From NCBI RefSeq assembly GCF_947172395.1, contig NC_069095.1, positions 124,001-188,000 on the forward strand: a stretch of DNA of 64,000 nt, read 5' to 3'. Positions 1 through 10,079 of the stretch are shown piece after piece. Position numbers and translations under genes: made by a program. Positions within the stretch are counted from its first letter, which is position 1. Every line of letters begins with the position of its first letter. Source of the DNA: Bicyclus anynana. Its lineage: Eukaryota; Arthropoda; Insecta; Lepidoptera; Nymphalidae. The notes below the pieces were generated by a model that saw only the letters and a program-made list of their open reading frames with translations, searched no databases and was not told where the DNA came from.

Positions 1-141
1 AGCTGTGGAGTTATTATATGGGCTGTATTATTTAAAGATTTTGACAATCGGCAAACGTTTTTAACCGAGACGAGCTGACAAACCAAAGCCAAACTCTGAG
101 TATCTTCCAACAGTTATATACCTACATCTTGATTGTTCCAG

Positions 142-324
142 GGTATTGGTATAAAAGACAACGACAGTCTATCAGCACTTTTAGCAGCCGAAATACAATC
201 GGATCTGCTCATCATGATGTCGGACGTAGACGGCATCTACAACAAGCCGCCCTGGGAAGACGGAGCACGCATGATGCACACTTATTCGTCCAAGGAGCAA
301 GTACAGTTTGGACAAAAATCGAAG
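142..324 (+). CDS. P5CS: P5CS exon (glutamate-5-kinase domain, phase 0 ends)
   Basis: The exon opens after a pyrimidine-rich CAG acceptor (139-141) with GIGIKDNDSLSALLAAE and closes with QVQFGQKSK before a GT donor at 325. Its 61 whole codons include the kinase signature SDVDGIYNKPPWEDGA. An unspliced reading would run only a few codons into the intron to a stop at 343-345. Confidence 0.93.
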
Positions 325-3300
325 GTACGAAAATTTATTGTGTAAGCCCTTATTTTGGCCTAAAAAGGAAATTTAATAGAGTAGTTATTGTGGTATTGCT
401 CTTTGGAGAAATACTATTGCCATGCTTATTCCGGCCGCTTTTGATGTCTCGTTCTAGACTGCTTAGGCTAATCACTGGATCAAAGAGGCAGTTTTGGCTG
501 AGAGGTATATATTTATTGATCGTAATCGCCATTATAACCACAAAGCGCATTAGAACAACGTGTACCTTTATTAATAATTATTTACTTATACTTTTAAGGT
601 AGGTACAGGCGGTATGGATTCTAAGGTCAATGCCGCTACATGGGCCATGGCTCGAGGAGTCAGCGTTGTAATATGCAACGGCATGCAAGAGAAGGCAATC
701 AAAACTATTATAAGCGGACGAAAAGTTGGCACTTTCTTCACGGATTGTCCCAGCAACTCTACGACTTCTGTCGACATTATAGCTGAGAATGGTAAGATAA
801 GAAATAAATTGTATTTTCCACTTGGAAATTTAATATTGAAATTTATGTAAGTAAAAGCGCTTCTTGCATTAATCAAAGTATACCTGCTTCCTTGAATTAG
901 CATGTTCGAGCGTTATCACAATATATTTTCGTATTAAATCATTTAGTCTATATAAATGTGTGTTTAGTCGCGTGTATATGAATGTATTCTTGTTACATGT
1001 TGTTATTTTTCTATATATCGGTGTGTGTGTTATGCATTTATTTTTATGCCTTTCTTATTGTAAAATCTTGTTAATTTTTAAACATATGTTTGGATAGATA
1101 AAAACTTATTAAAACAAGAACTGATACTACACGAAGATTAATATTCTCTACTTCTCTATACTTTTCAGCTCGCACTGGTAGTAGAGTTTTACAAAAACTA
1201 ACGCCCAGTGAAAGAGCATCAGCCATTCATACGTTGGCTGATCTATTAATAGAGAAAAAAGAACAAATCTTAGAAGCGAATGCAAAGGATTTAGAAGAAG
1301 CAACAAAGAGCGGTTTGGAAAAACCACTACTAAACAGACTTTCTCTTAGTGCAGGAAAGTTAAAAACTTTGTCTATTGGTCTAAAACAAATAGCTGATTC
1401 CAGTTATGAAAATGTTGGACGGGTATTGCGAAGAACAAAACTAGCGGAAAACTTAATGCTGAAGCAAGTTACAGTTCCAATTGGAGTCTTGCTCGTTATA
1501 TTTGAATCTAGACCAGATTCTCTACCACAAGTAGCTGCTTTAGCGATGGCGTCAGCTAACGGTCTTCTTCTGAAAGGTGGAAAAGAAGCAGCATTTTCAA
1601 ACAAAGCATTAATGGAACTTGTGAAAGAATCCCTCCAGTCAGTAGGTGCACAAGATTCTATATCATTAGTATCGACACGGGAAGAAATAAGCGATTTACT
1701 AGCGATGGAAAAACATATAGATCTTATAATCCCTCGAGGATCATCCGATTTGGTCAGAAGTATTCAAAAGCAATCTCAGCACATCCCCGTTTTGGGACAT
1801 GCTGAAGGTATCTGTCATGTTTATTTGGACAAAGATGCGGATCCGATTAAAGCAATAAAAATAGTCAGAGATGCCAAATGTGATTACCCCGCTGCGTGTA
1901 ACGCCATGGAGACGTTACTGCTTCACGAAGATCATTTAAATGGTTCTCTATTTACCGAGATTTGTAACATGCTTAAACATGAGGGTGTAAAGATTCACGC
2001 TGGTCCAAAGCTTGCTACACAGTTGACGTTCGGTCCACCGCCAGCAAAAACAATGAGACATGAATATGGTTCACTGGAATGTTGTATAGAGATTGTCAGT
2101 GATATGGACGCAGCGATAGATCACATTCACAAGTTTGGAAGCTCACATACTGATGTCATCGTCACTGAGAATGGTAATTATATGAATATATTTATCAGAC
2201 AATTTATTATTTCTGTGATAAATTTCATCGAGATCCGTTCAGCCGTTCTAGCTGTAAAAAATGCTGTAACTAACAGAATTTGCTATAATACAAATACAAA
2301 TCTTAAAAAAGCTGTTTTGACCATTCTAAGTTGTTCTTATAGGCTAACTTTTTGCATTGTGTTCCATTTAGATCGAACTTAAGGGGTTAAAGTTTCTGTT
2401 TATGGTAAATAGGTTTAGCTATAAACTGTTATCATGCCTAATGGAAACAATGATGAGGTCTAAAAGCCTTGATAACTTAACTGAATTTTGCAATAACGTC
2501 GTTTAAAGTAGGGAACACAGTCGCCATTAAAATTATCTGAAATATAGTATTCCAGACGGACGTAGTCGTGTGCTAGTCATGGAAATAAAGTTGTTTCGGA
2601 TCGAGGCTAATCCTATAAATCTCCTTTTCTCTTATTCAAATATGCTTACGACTATAAAATGTTTAATCTGACGCTTTTCGTTGAGTTTACGGTATATACG
2701 TCACTTAAAAAGCACTCAAAGAATTTTATGCCATTTAAATACTCCATTTTTAAAAACCTTACATTTGCATAAGCTTACGTTAAAAGCTTCTAATTTATTT
2801 ACTGTCAAAATATGCTTGCAGATTTTATTAAAATATAGCCTATAAAAGAACTCAGATATAACCATAACATAATATTATAGTTTCAACGATAATCGTTTAT
2901 TTAGCAAACTGACATGAATTTGAGATTTATATTTTTTTTCATACCATCCTACATTAAAATGAATATTTAAAAAACAATATTTTAATTTTATTCTAAAAGA
3001 AGAAAACTTATTTTAGTCAAATGAGCTCAATGTCGACCAAATATACCGTACTGATTTTGTATTTTATTTATAAGATATGAGGAATCGGCAGTGACTGACT
3101 TTTGTGGCAACCCTTTGAAAAATAACGTTAATATATAACAATGGTTAGGTTAGGTTATATATGGCGACAGAGAAAGTGATTCCTAATAAGGCCGAAAAAA
3201 TGTAAAGAAAATTAAGCTTTATACTTGGACAATTGAAATTTAAATTCACCATGCTTAGACTAATAATACCTTATAGACCTAAAATATCTAACAAATTTTC

Positions 3301-5873
3301 ACTTTCACACAAACATTTTTTTTTTATTATCTACAAATTAGCCCTTGACTACAATATCACCTGATGGTAAGTGATGATGTAGTCTAAGATGGAAGCGGTC
3401 AAACTTGTTAGAGTAGGATGAAATCCACACTCCTTTCAGTTTCTACACGACATCGTACCGGAACGCTAAATCGCTTGGCGGTACGTCTTTGTTGGAAAGG
3501 TGGTAACTAGTCACGGCTGAAGCCTCCCACCAGCCTAAAGCCACTTTTGTGACTATGCAAGCGCTTCACCGACACGCACACAAGCGTACTTATCGTAGCA
3601 AAGCGATGCGTCAAGGGCTCCCATTTCGGGGCACATAACACGTGTTAATCCAGAGTATAATCCATTTCCATTCTAAATTTCAGCCAAATCGCTTCAGTAG
3701 TAGCGGCGTTAAAAAGTAACAAACATCCAAACATCCATACAAACTTTCGCGTTTATAATATTAGTTTAAGTTTATTAGTTGTGTTATAAATCTTTGCCAC
3801 CATGGTTCATTTTGATAATAGCCTACCTTACTAAGGAATGAGCACGGGTTCAAAATCTTTCAGCTTTTATAAAATGTCTAGCCACACAGGTTCTAGAGAC
3901 ACGGGTCGTGCTCGTTTTAGTCTAGACTAGCGAACCCGGTCAAGCTTCGCTTTGACTAATGTTCGCTTCTTCACTACCTTTCCCTACTCCAACCCTACCT
4001 ACCTAAACGTACCCAACCCCTACCCTAAACATACCCTAACCCTACTCTACCGTCCCCTACCCTTACCCCACCCCTACCCTATACATGCTATGTATTAGAG
4101 ATGGTGCTGTATGTGAAATAAGATTTTCCCGCTTTTCTGTTCCTGAATTTTCTTTGCTATAAACCTCACGGAGCCCGAGACCTTTCCAACGAATGCAAAA
4201 CCGTGGAAATCGGTTCGTGTTTTCTGGAGTTAGAGCGTCAGGAAGGAAAACCCGACTTATTTTTATATAGTAGAGAAGATAACGGTTCCTTCTGTAATCG
4301 TGTTACAGATGCCACAGCGAAGCAGTTCTTGAACGCAGTCGACAGTGCTTGCGTGTTCCACAACGTTTCATCTCGTTTCGCTGACGGCTTTCGGTTCGGC
4401 CTCGGCGCGGAGGTCGGGATATCTACTGCTAGGATACACGCGAGAGGTTTGTACTCGTTGGAATTTATATTTCACATCTATAGCTGAAAATCGTGCCGTG
4501 ATAGCCCAGTGGATATGACCTCTGCCTCCGATTCCGAAGGGTATTCCGGGGCAGGCACCTCCAACTTTTCAGTTGTGTGCATTTTAAGAAATTAAATATC
4601 ACGTGTCTCAATCGGTGAAGGAAAACATCGTGAGGAAACCTGTATACCAGAGAATTATCTTAATTCTCTGCTTGTGTGAAGTCTGCCAATCTGCATTGGG
4701 CCAGCGGGGTGGACTATTGGCCTAACCCCTCTCATTCTGAGAGGAGACTCAAGCTCAGCAGCCGAATATGGATCGCATGTCGCATTTGCAACCTGTGAGC
4801 AAAAGTCGTACTTATTCACTTGTGAGAAAAAAATGTCACATGTCCGTTTAAAAAAAAAGTTACCTATCTTTTTTTAATGCCACACTAACGCTACGAAGGA
4901 CGTTGTCTTGTAAATAAAAACTTAATAAAAATAATATTTTAAAAAATATACCACAGTTTCGAACCGATATAAAATTACTAGGCGGTACGGACTTTGCTGT
5001 AGCGTTAATTTGTAACGATGTTTTTAAAACTCGACACAGTGAGGTTCGTATTCATATGTCTTTCTCCTTCTAACACGATGCTATAATTATAGAGAGAGAG
5101 TGGAGATGGAGAGTTATGAAAACATCGTTACAGAATAACACTATCGGTCATATACCGCATGGAGCTTAGAATTGACCTCTAAGGTCAATTCGAAACCGTA
5201 TCGTCTCGCCATCAACCAGATGTGGACTTTACTACGGCTAAGCGACGGTAACGCGACGGTACGATCGCAGGGGACGCACGGTGAGGCGATAGGCAAGATC
5301 GTGTTCGGGGTAGGCATAGACTATAGAAAGAAAGTCTTAAGCTAGACGACAACGAGCTGTAAGCTTGTCCTGAGGCGAGGCGATCATGTTACGATTCCGA
5401 TCAGTGTGCGTTGCATTAAGTTATATACTAAGAATACTGCCCCCCAAGCCAACGTCGATTCTCTTTCTATGATCGCTAACGCTTCGAAAACTAGAAAGAT
5501 GTATGGGAATGACATTTGCTATCGACAGGTCACGTGATCACGATCTGTCATTCCCATATCCCATTCTCACCGTGGGTCCAGTGCGATCGTCAAGCCGTAA
5601 GCCGTATGTCGCTTAGCCTTAGCAGAGTCCACTTCTAGTTGAGTTGAGTGTGCTATGGCCCTTAAGTGATTTTTCTTGCGTAGGCGTAGTATTTCCTTTA
5701 CCAATCGCTATTGCTATTTTTGTTCATTCTAACACTTGTTTATATATTCAGGACCGGTCGGCGTTGAAGGTCTTTTGACAACGAAATGGATTCTCGAGGG
5801 AACGGATCACACGGCCGCTGAATTCAACGAAGGGAAACGGAACTGGCTCCATGAAAATTTACCCCTTAATTGA
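142..5873 (+). CDS. P5CS: delta-1-pyrroline-5-carboxylate synthase, 3' part (5 exons)
   Basis: Joined coding exons are 142-324, 599-791, 1169-2173, 4309-4446 and 5752-5873, together 1641 bases or 546 residues plus a TGA stop. Animal P5CS (ALDH18A1 in mammals) is a mitochondrial bifunctional enzyme: an N-terminal glutamate-5-kinase phosphorylates glutamate and a C-terminal NADPH-dependent reductase makes glutamate semialdehyde/P5C for proline and ornithine synthesis. The first two exons carry the kinase end (KDNDSLSALLAAE, SDVDGIYNKPP, GGMDSKVNAA). The third carries almost all of the reductase, including IFESRPD, LLLKGGKEA, IIPRGSS and the catalytic-cysteine motif YPAACNA. The last two carry VDSACV, FGLGAEVGIST and GLLTTKW. 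Every intron has GT-AG ends; intron phases are 0, 1, 1, 1. The mammalian protein is about 795 residues, so about 250 N-terminal residues lie upstream of the window. No frameshift or stop is seen in the joined frame, so the gene looks functional. Residue similarity is judged from memory of the family, not from an alignment. Confidence 0.95.
599..791 (+). CDS. P5CS: P5CS exon (end of kinase domain, linker)
   Basis: The acceptor AG is 597-598 and the donor GT is 792-793. It encodes VGTGGMDSKVNAATWAMARGVSVVICNG, then KVGTFFTD, and finishes in the interdomain linker (SVDIIAEN plus the first base of an Ala codon). The GGM(D/E)xKxxAA block binds substrate and ATP in the kinase family. It ends in phase 1; the Ala codon is completed at 1169. 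Confidence 0.93.
1169..2173 (+). CDS. P5CS: P5CS exon (gamma-glutamyl-phosphate reductase core)
   Basis: This is the largest exon (1005 bases), starting RTGSRVLQKLTPSERASAI after the acceptor TTTTCAG. It spans the aldehyde-dehydrogenase-like fold. Visible blocks are VTVPIGVLLVIFESRPDSLP, GLLLKGGKEA, DLIIPRGSSDLV, HAEGICHVY and KCDYPAACNA. The nucleophilic Cys codon is 1897-1899. It closes with SSHTDVIVTEN and a phase-1 donor at 2174. The frame happens to stay open into the intron to 2382, so an intron-retained form would add about 70 unrelated residues and lose the C-terminus; I see no evidence that this is used. Confidence 0.95.
2383..3317. other. large P5CS intron, repeat-poor part
   Basis: AT-rich intron sequence. 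A short TTAGGTTAGGTTA run near 3145 is too brief to be telomeric repeat. I recognise no gene or element here. Confidence 0.5.
3318..3536 (-). mobile_element. S2-family SINE, 5'-truncated
   Basis: On the minus strand this reads the body and tail of the S2 SINE seen complete at 16377-16696: the lariat-like block around CTACCGGCAAAGACGTACC, the GTGTAGAAACC block, and the terminal GTAGTCAAGGGCTAA with an A-rich tail. The tRNA-like head is missing. It lies in an intron of P5CS, antisense to it. Confidence 0.8.
3640..3771 (+). repeat. family A 3' end
   Basis: It matches the 3' half of the complete family A copy at 55244-55478: the block with CCATTTCCATTC, TTTCAGCCAAATCGCTTCAG, then TTTCGCGTTTATAATATTAG. 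Lies in the P5CS intron. Confidence 0.65.
3926..4276 (+). repeat. family A variant ending beside P5CS exon 4
   Basis: It contains a CCCTACC-rich tract (3960-4085) followed by 133 bases (4144-4276) nearly identical to 7600-7733: CCTCACGGAGCCCGAGACC, AAATCGGTTCGTG and a TATATAGTAGAGA end. The two copies share order and endpoint, so this is a dispersed element and not P5CS coding sequence. It ends 32 bases before the exon acceptor. Confidence 0.75.
4309..4446 (+). CDS. P5CS: P5CS exon (reductase C-terminal block)
   Basis: The acceptor CAG is 4306-4308 and the donor GT is 4447. It encodes DATAKQFLNAVDSACVFHNVSSRFADG and FRFGLGAEVGISTARIHARG, the conserved NAD(P)-enzyme oligomerisation and closing segment. 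The open frame begins at 4203, but residues before 4309 come from a dispersed repeat (see 3926-4276) and are intronic. Confidence 0.93.
4495..4772 (+). mobile_element. S1-family tRNA-headed SINE in P5CS intron
   Basis: It starts GCCGTGATAGCCCAGTGG, with an RNA polymerase III A-box-like TAGCCCAGTGG, and follows the S1 body (AATATCACGTGTCTCAA, GGTGAAGGAAAACATCGTG, GGTGGACTATTGGCC, GAGGAGACTC) through GCCGAATATGG. The B-box region is partly deleted compared with 46011-46321. It is in the same orientation as P5CS. Confidence 0.85.
5001..5150. mobile_element. inverted-repeat element (M2 family)
   Basis: The left end carries TAACGATGTTTTTAAAACTCG and the right end its imperfect complement (AAAACATCGTTACAG). 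A central TCTAACACGATGCTATA and pyrimidine/purine arms are shared with 8143-8308 and 47528-47720. It is short, non-coding and palindromic, as expected of a MITE. Confidence 0.7.
5212..5640. mobile_element. palindromic element with nested family C repeat
   Basis: The outer arms GTGGACTTTACTACGGCTAAGCGAC (left, from about 5221) and its near complement ending GTCGCTTAGCC...GAGTCCAC (right, to about 5632) suggest one terminal-inverted-repeat element. Inside, 5440-5570 carries the family C cassette (GATTCTCTTTCTA, CGCTAACGCTTCGAAAACTAG, GGGAATGACA) followed by an inverted partial copy of its end. It lies in the last P5CS intron. Confidence 0.6.
5752..5873 (+). CDS. P5CS: P5CS terminal exon and stop
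   Basis: After the acceptor TATTCAG the exon completes a Gly codon and reads PVGVEGLLTTKWILEGTDHTAAEFNEGKRNWLHENLPLN, then TGA at 5871-5873. The ending matches the normal C-terminus of animal P5CS (LHENLP). No coding sequence follows. Confidence 0.93.
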
Positions 5874-6310
5874 CTTAGGCGGAAAATTTCCAGCAAAACA
5901 CTGAACTTTTTAATGTCAAAGTTCGCGAAACTTCTGTTTTAAAATTAAATGTTAGGTAATGAACCCTTATCGAATAGAAATACGCTTCGTTTAATTAGAA
6001 TTTAAGGATGTAGAAAATCTGTGAAACTTATTTACTTAGGAGAAAAATGTTTAATTTAGTACAATTGTTTCTGTTTTGTATAAAATTGTGTAAAGCACGT
6101 AGAATAATAATAAGTACCTATATCTGTTATATTTTTTCAGGCAATTAATAAATAACTAAGGATATATTATAATTAATTAATTATTCTGTTCAAATTAAAT
6201 CAATGTAAAGTTTATTTTTAATGGATCATTTTGTAAATAAAAATATTTATTATATAACATTGATTGTAGTAAACTCTGGTTAAAATAAATTGATGAATAT
6301 GAAGTAGGTA
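5874..6310 (+). other. P5CS: probable P5CS 3' untranslated region
   Basis: AT-rich DNA without known repeats follows the stop and holds three AATAAA hexamers (6147-6152, 6236-6241, 6284-6289). The transcript most likely ends within or just after this stretch. The exact cleavage site cannot be read from sequence. Confidence 0.6.
6147..6152 (+). promoter_or_regulatory. candidate polyadenylation signal of P5CS
   Basis: This is the first canonical AATAAA after the stop codon, 274 bases downstream. Two further AATAAA hexamers at 6236-6241 and 6284-6289 could act as alternatives. The assignment rests on position only. Confidence 0.5.
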
Positions 6311-6540
6311 TTCAATCTACCTAATCGGGGATATACCAATCTACCTATTTGTAATAGTTGTTTTCCAATTACAATAATATCTATTATTGTATAAGTACTT
6401 TTAAAATAAACAGTATAATTAAGCTTTTCTGTTTTATGCATGAGAAAATACTGCTTAATATATATTTTACCTTTTCTTATTATTCCTTTTGTCCAAGAGC
6501 AATTATATTTATTTATTCATTCATGTCTATTGGTCAAACC

Positions 6541-6601
6541 TAATTTTGTCCAACTCGCCATAAAACATAAACAATGTTTTATGGCGAGTCGGACAAAATT
6601 A
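6541..6601. repeat. 28-bp inverted repeat (hairpin)
   Basis: Arms 6541-6568 and 6574-6601 are complementary with one mismatch and a 5-base loop. The arm core is CAACTCGCCATAAAACAT. It may be a small foldback element or an RNA hairpin; nothing else identifies it. Confidence 0.75.
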
Positions 6602-6769
6602 TGCGTTTTCCTTCCAAGAAATCTTCCAGACTTTAGTGCGTCCCATAACAAATATGCCCCCATAATAAAAATGTCCTACAAGGCAGTTATAGTTGATGTT
6701 ATAAAGGGGTAGAGTTTGTAAGGTTGTAGGGTACTATCTCTAGATCCACTAAACCAATTAGATTTTTTT

Positions 6770-6875
6770 TTACTAATATAAAGCCACGGTATTTGTGAGT
6801 ATCGCTATATTTTATCTCCGTATTCCCCCCACAACGGGATCTAAGCGGGTAAAGCCGCAGGACGTCTGTTAGATT
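6770..6875 (-). repeat. family B fragment, degenerate
   Basis: The order ACTAATATAAAGCCACG, TATTTGTGAGT, TTTTATCTCCGTATTC and GGGTAAAGCCGC parallels the minus-strand family B variant at 45245-45456. It is diverged and partial. Confidence 0.45.
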
Positions 6876-7138
6876 AAAATATCTTCCTGAATTTATTTTA
6901 AATCGGCTCTGTAAATTTTTTTTATACGAAATATAAAAAAAAGAACCTGGCAAATTTTTGCAGTATAGAACAGAAAGATGTTTAAAATGAAGTGGTCGGA
7001 AAATTTCAGGTATTTGTTATCGTCATATGAAATATTAAGATTTTCTTTTTTCACAGAAATTAAGCATTTGACCCCGGTTATTAATATATCAATAACATGT
7101 TATAAAATGATTGCTTGAGTAATTTATACTTAGGCAAA

Positions 7139-7362
7139 TTTTATTTTTTATTTTTCAACAAGTTAGCCCTTGACTACAATCTCACCTGATGGGGACGATG
7201 CAATTTGAGATGGAAGCGCGCTAACATGTTAGGAAGAGGATGAAAATCCACACCCCTTTCGGTTTCTACACGACATCTTACCAGAGCTAAATCGCTTGGC
7301 GGTACGGCTTTGCCGATAGATAAGGTGGCTGACTAGCCACGCAAGCCTCCCACCAGCCAAAT
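7139..7362 (-). mobile_element. S2-family SINE, 5'-truncated
   Basis: On the minus strand it follows the S2 body from the GGTGGGAGGCTT block to the GTAGTCAAGGGCTAACTTG end, with small internal deletions. The tRNA head is absent. Confidence 0.8.
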
Positions 7363-7492
7363 AAACAGAGATTATCTCTCTAAACCCACCGGTCTACATT
7401 AGAGCAGCGTGGTTAGCCTCAGCTCCATATCCCTTCGAAGACTTTGGAGTGGGCCATTAATAATAGGGTTGTGCTGATGAATTATAATACTA

Positions 7493-7733
7493 ACTAGCGG
7501 ACGCCCGCGACTTCGTCTGCGTGAAACTCGATGTAAACTTTCAACTACCTCTACTCTACCCCTACCATACCCTACCCCTACCCTACGTTGAAATTTTTCC
7601 TGATTTTTTTTTGCTATAAACCTCACGGAGCCCGAGACCTTTCCAACGAATGCAACACCATGGAAATCGGTTCGTGCGTTCTGGAGTTATAGCGTCAGGA
7701 AGGAAAACCCGACTTATTTTTATATAGTAGAGA
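7493..7733 (+). repeat. family A variant, full length
   Basis: It begins ACTAGCGGACGCCCGCGACT, has a CCCTACC-rich middle and ends with the same 133-base block as 4144-4276. The shared head with other family A copies and the shared tail with the P5CS-intron copy define this sub-family. Confidence 0.7.
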
Positions 7734-8142
7734 TTACAAAACATTTTCAGTATTATTTCGCTGGGAGGTAAGGTGAATTGGGTCATTATTCCCTATATTT
7801 AGGATGTGCACAAAGGTCTCATAAAAAGGTAGAATCCAGGGTAAATGGGATATTATGAATCTGCATACAAATACACCATATCTTTTCATTTACCATGATA
7901 TAAAAGAGGCGCACGTGATAGTAAATTGTTGGGATGTTTCCATTTGCACCGTCAAATCCAATTTGAAATTTCGTATGCATATGAAATTGGATTTTTAAAT
8001 ACATTTTGTCTCATAATCGGATTAAAAAGAAATAACATTCATCCCTTTTTTTATTTCCTTGGGGGTAAAATTTTCAATTTTCAAATGCTGAAACAGGATT
8101 TGACGATTATGTTTAACTAGTATATACTCGTAAGTCGTATCT

Positions 8143-8308
8143 GCTAAGCTATTCTGTAAAATTATTTTTAAAACTCGCTAGTGCGAGTTTCGAATTTACC
8201 TCTATCTCTCTCTGTCTAACACGATATTATAGAATGAGAAAGATAGCGGTGAGTTCGAAACTCGCATTTGCGAGTTATACAAAATCATCGTTAGAGAATA
8301 GCCTTGCA
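8143..8308. mobile_element. inverted-repeat element (M2 family)
   Basis: The terminal arms read GCTAAGCTATTCTGTAAAA and, inverted, CATCGTTAGAGAATAGCCTTGC. Inner arms carry ACTCGC(T/A)AGTGCGAGTTTCGAA and its complement. The centre TCTAACACGATATTATA matches the other M2 copies. Confidence 0.75.
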
Positions 8309-8312
8309 ATGC

Positions 8313-8960
8313 GATGGTAGACTTAAATCGTAGGTGGCTGTATACAAATCTACCAGCCAAGAGATTATAGGTAGGTAGGTATCATGTTATCCAATTTGGA
8401 GCAATTATGAAACTTAAGTATTCTGAATTGGTTCATATATGATGCGATGTTAGATTTAGATCGTAGGTAGGTGTATGCAAATCTAACAGCAAAGAAATAC
8501 CGCCAAGCAATTATCATTTTTATACTATAGATCGGTTACGTTCCTACAAAATCACCACAAAATGTGATCCGAATAATAGGCTACAACACATGCACAATTT
8601 TGTCTTTAATTCTATTATATATTTATGTATATATAGTTGTTACACTTCCTGAAAATACAACTCGACATTGTAGACGATATTTAGGTATTACTTGTTTAAA
8701 TAACGTTCGTCGTTGATCACAACTAACATTGAGTTGACTGTGAATTTCCCCTTTTGAGCGCTTTATTTTTTAAGCGCTAGTAACACATCTAACAGTATTT
8801 AATATCATTGCTGCCAAGAAATTACCGGTAGAGTAATAATCATATCATCCAATTTGGCCCTATTATGAAACTTAAGTATTCTGAATTGGTTCATATCTGA
8901 TGAGATGGTAGGCTTGAGCTAGATGCAAAGATATAGCGCCATGGCATTACCGTCACAATG
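8313..8960 (+). repeat. locally duplicated repeat unit
   Basis: A block with AAACTTAAGTATTCTGAATT and GGTTCATAT(A/C)TGATG occurs at about 8370-8445 and again at about 8840-8915, with shared flanking TATCATCCAATTTGG-like sequence. A related motif, GATCGTAGGT(A/G)G followed by TACAAATCTA, occurs twice at 8327-8360 and 8458-8490. No coding potential is seen. Confidence 0.55.
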
Positions 8961-9112
8961 TCACGTTACGTATTCATGAATATCAATGAAATACTAAGTA
9001 AATGCATACGGTAGGCGGGGATTGCAGCTAATGGATTAACAAAGACTAATGAATGGAGAGATTCTAATGGGTAATAGCACAGAATCAAAATAGTACAAGT
9101 AATAGCCAAATG

Positions 9113-9345
9113 CTCTCGTTAGTCTAATGGTTATACTGTGGCTTCAGATCACGAGGTCCTGGGTTTGAATCCTGGGTCGTTTCATGGAATACCGAGAAAT
9201 TTTCAGTTAAAATTCAAAGGCCGGAGTTGGGAAAGAAAGTTGTGGTGGTGTTACATCACCGAACATCAGAGACTAGGTACGTTAAGCCGTCGTTCCTGGT
9301 CATTATGCTTAATATCAGATAGTGGCTCTTAATTAAACATGATCA
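9113..9345 (+). mobile_element. S3-family tRNA-headed SINE
   Basis: The head is CTCGTTAGTCTAATGGTTA (A-box-like) with a B-box-like GGTTTGAATCC, then CCGGAGTTGGG, GTGGTGTTACA, GTTAAGCCGTCG and GATAGTGGCTC. The same order occurs at 24237-24432 and 57236-57480. Confidence 0.75.
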
Positions 9346-9474
9346 CCCCTATCCTAACCTAACAAATAATAATAATTGATAAATTAAAATAAAATCCGTC
9401 TAATTATTTGTTTTTTCTTGTTATGTTGTGGTGTACAAATAAAGAATAATTAATAATAATTTTCTAAGGTTACC

Positions 9475-9530
9475 TTGCGATGTTTTTTCTTCACCGTTTG
9501 AGACACGTGATATTTAATTTCTTAAACCAA
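9475..9530 (-). mobile_element. S1 SINE fragment
   Basis: Only the central S1 block remains on the minus strand (AATTAAATATCACGTGTCTC, AACGGTGAAG). Confidence 0.65.
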
Positions 9531-9879
9531 ATCTAAGTAAACGCATGAAAACTCCAGTGCATCCAAGAGATTGGAATTTTTAAACTGGCGGATGTAAATA
9601 TACGTATATTCTTCTAACGTTGCAGTAATTTTTCTTTGTACAGTAACGAGATTAAGCTCGCTGCGCTGTGAGATAAATATCTCGTTTATTTAATCAGCCA
9701 GACTCAGACGGAGGTAACTGCATATACTTATTCATTAAAGTCTAAGTTTCCCCTTTCTTTTAAGAGGTAATTGGTTGTTTATGTTGGCCATATTTAAATA
9801 GCTAACTGTATTTTAGTAGCTAATATAAAACTATGCTTTTGGTGTAATATTCAGAGGTAGACAAGATATATCGAGTACT

Positions 9880-10072
9880 AGCTGATGCCGCACGGTTTCA
9901 GCCGCGTGGTTCCCGTTATCGTAGGAATATGGGGACAATATATAGCCTATAGCCTTCTTCGATAAATGGGCTATCTAACACTGAAAGAATTTTTGAAATC
10001 GGACCAGTAGTTCCTGAGATTAGCGCGTTCAATCAAACAAACTCTTCAGTTTTATAAAATTAGTAAAGATTT
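9880..10072 (+). repeat. family B repeat, complete
   Basis: It opens AGCTGATGCCGCACGGTTT, passes through GCGTGGTTCCCGTT, GATAAATGGGCTATCTAACAC and ATCGGACCAGTAGTTCCTGAG, and ends CTCTTCAGTTTTATAAAATT. Nine copies or fragments occur in both orientations. It has no ORF; it is probably a non-autonomous retroelement tail. Confidence 0.7.
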
Positions 10073-10079
10073 ATATACC

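Noticed and set aside
129..602. 157-residue frame overlapping the first P5CS exon
   Set aside because: It is the wrong frame over a conserved exon and reads through the intron; no homology is evident.
1169..2382. Alternative P5CS isoform made by reading past the third visible exon
   Set aside because: The extra 70 codons after 2173 show no conservation I can recognise and would remove the conserved C-terminus; the GT donor is good.
3960..4085. Telomere-like CCCTAACCCTA runs
   Set aside because: The insect telomere unit is TTAGG/CCTAA. These runs are irregular CCCTACC, internal to a family A-type repeat also present at 7555-7585.
4203..4308. Open frame upstream of the fourth P5CS exon as extra coding sequence
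   Set aside because: It is part of a dispersed repeat also found at 7600-7733, and the CAG acceptor at 4306-4308 restores the conserved protein exactly.
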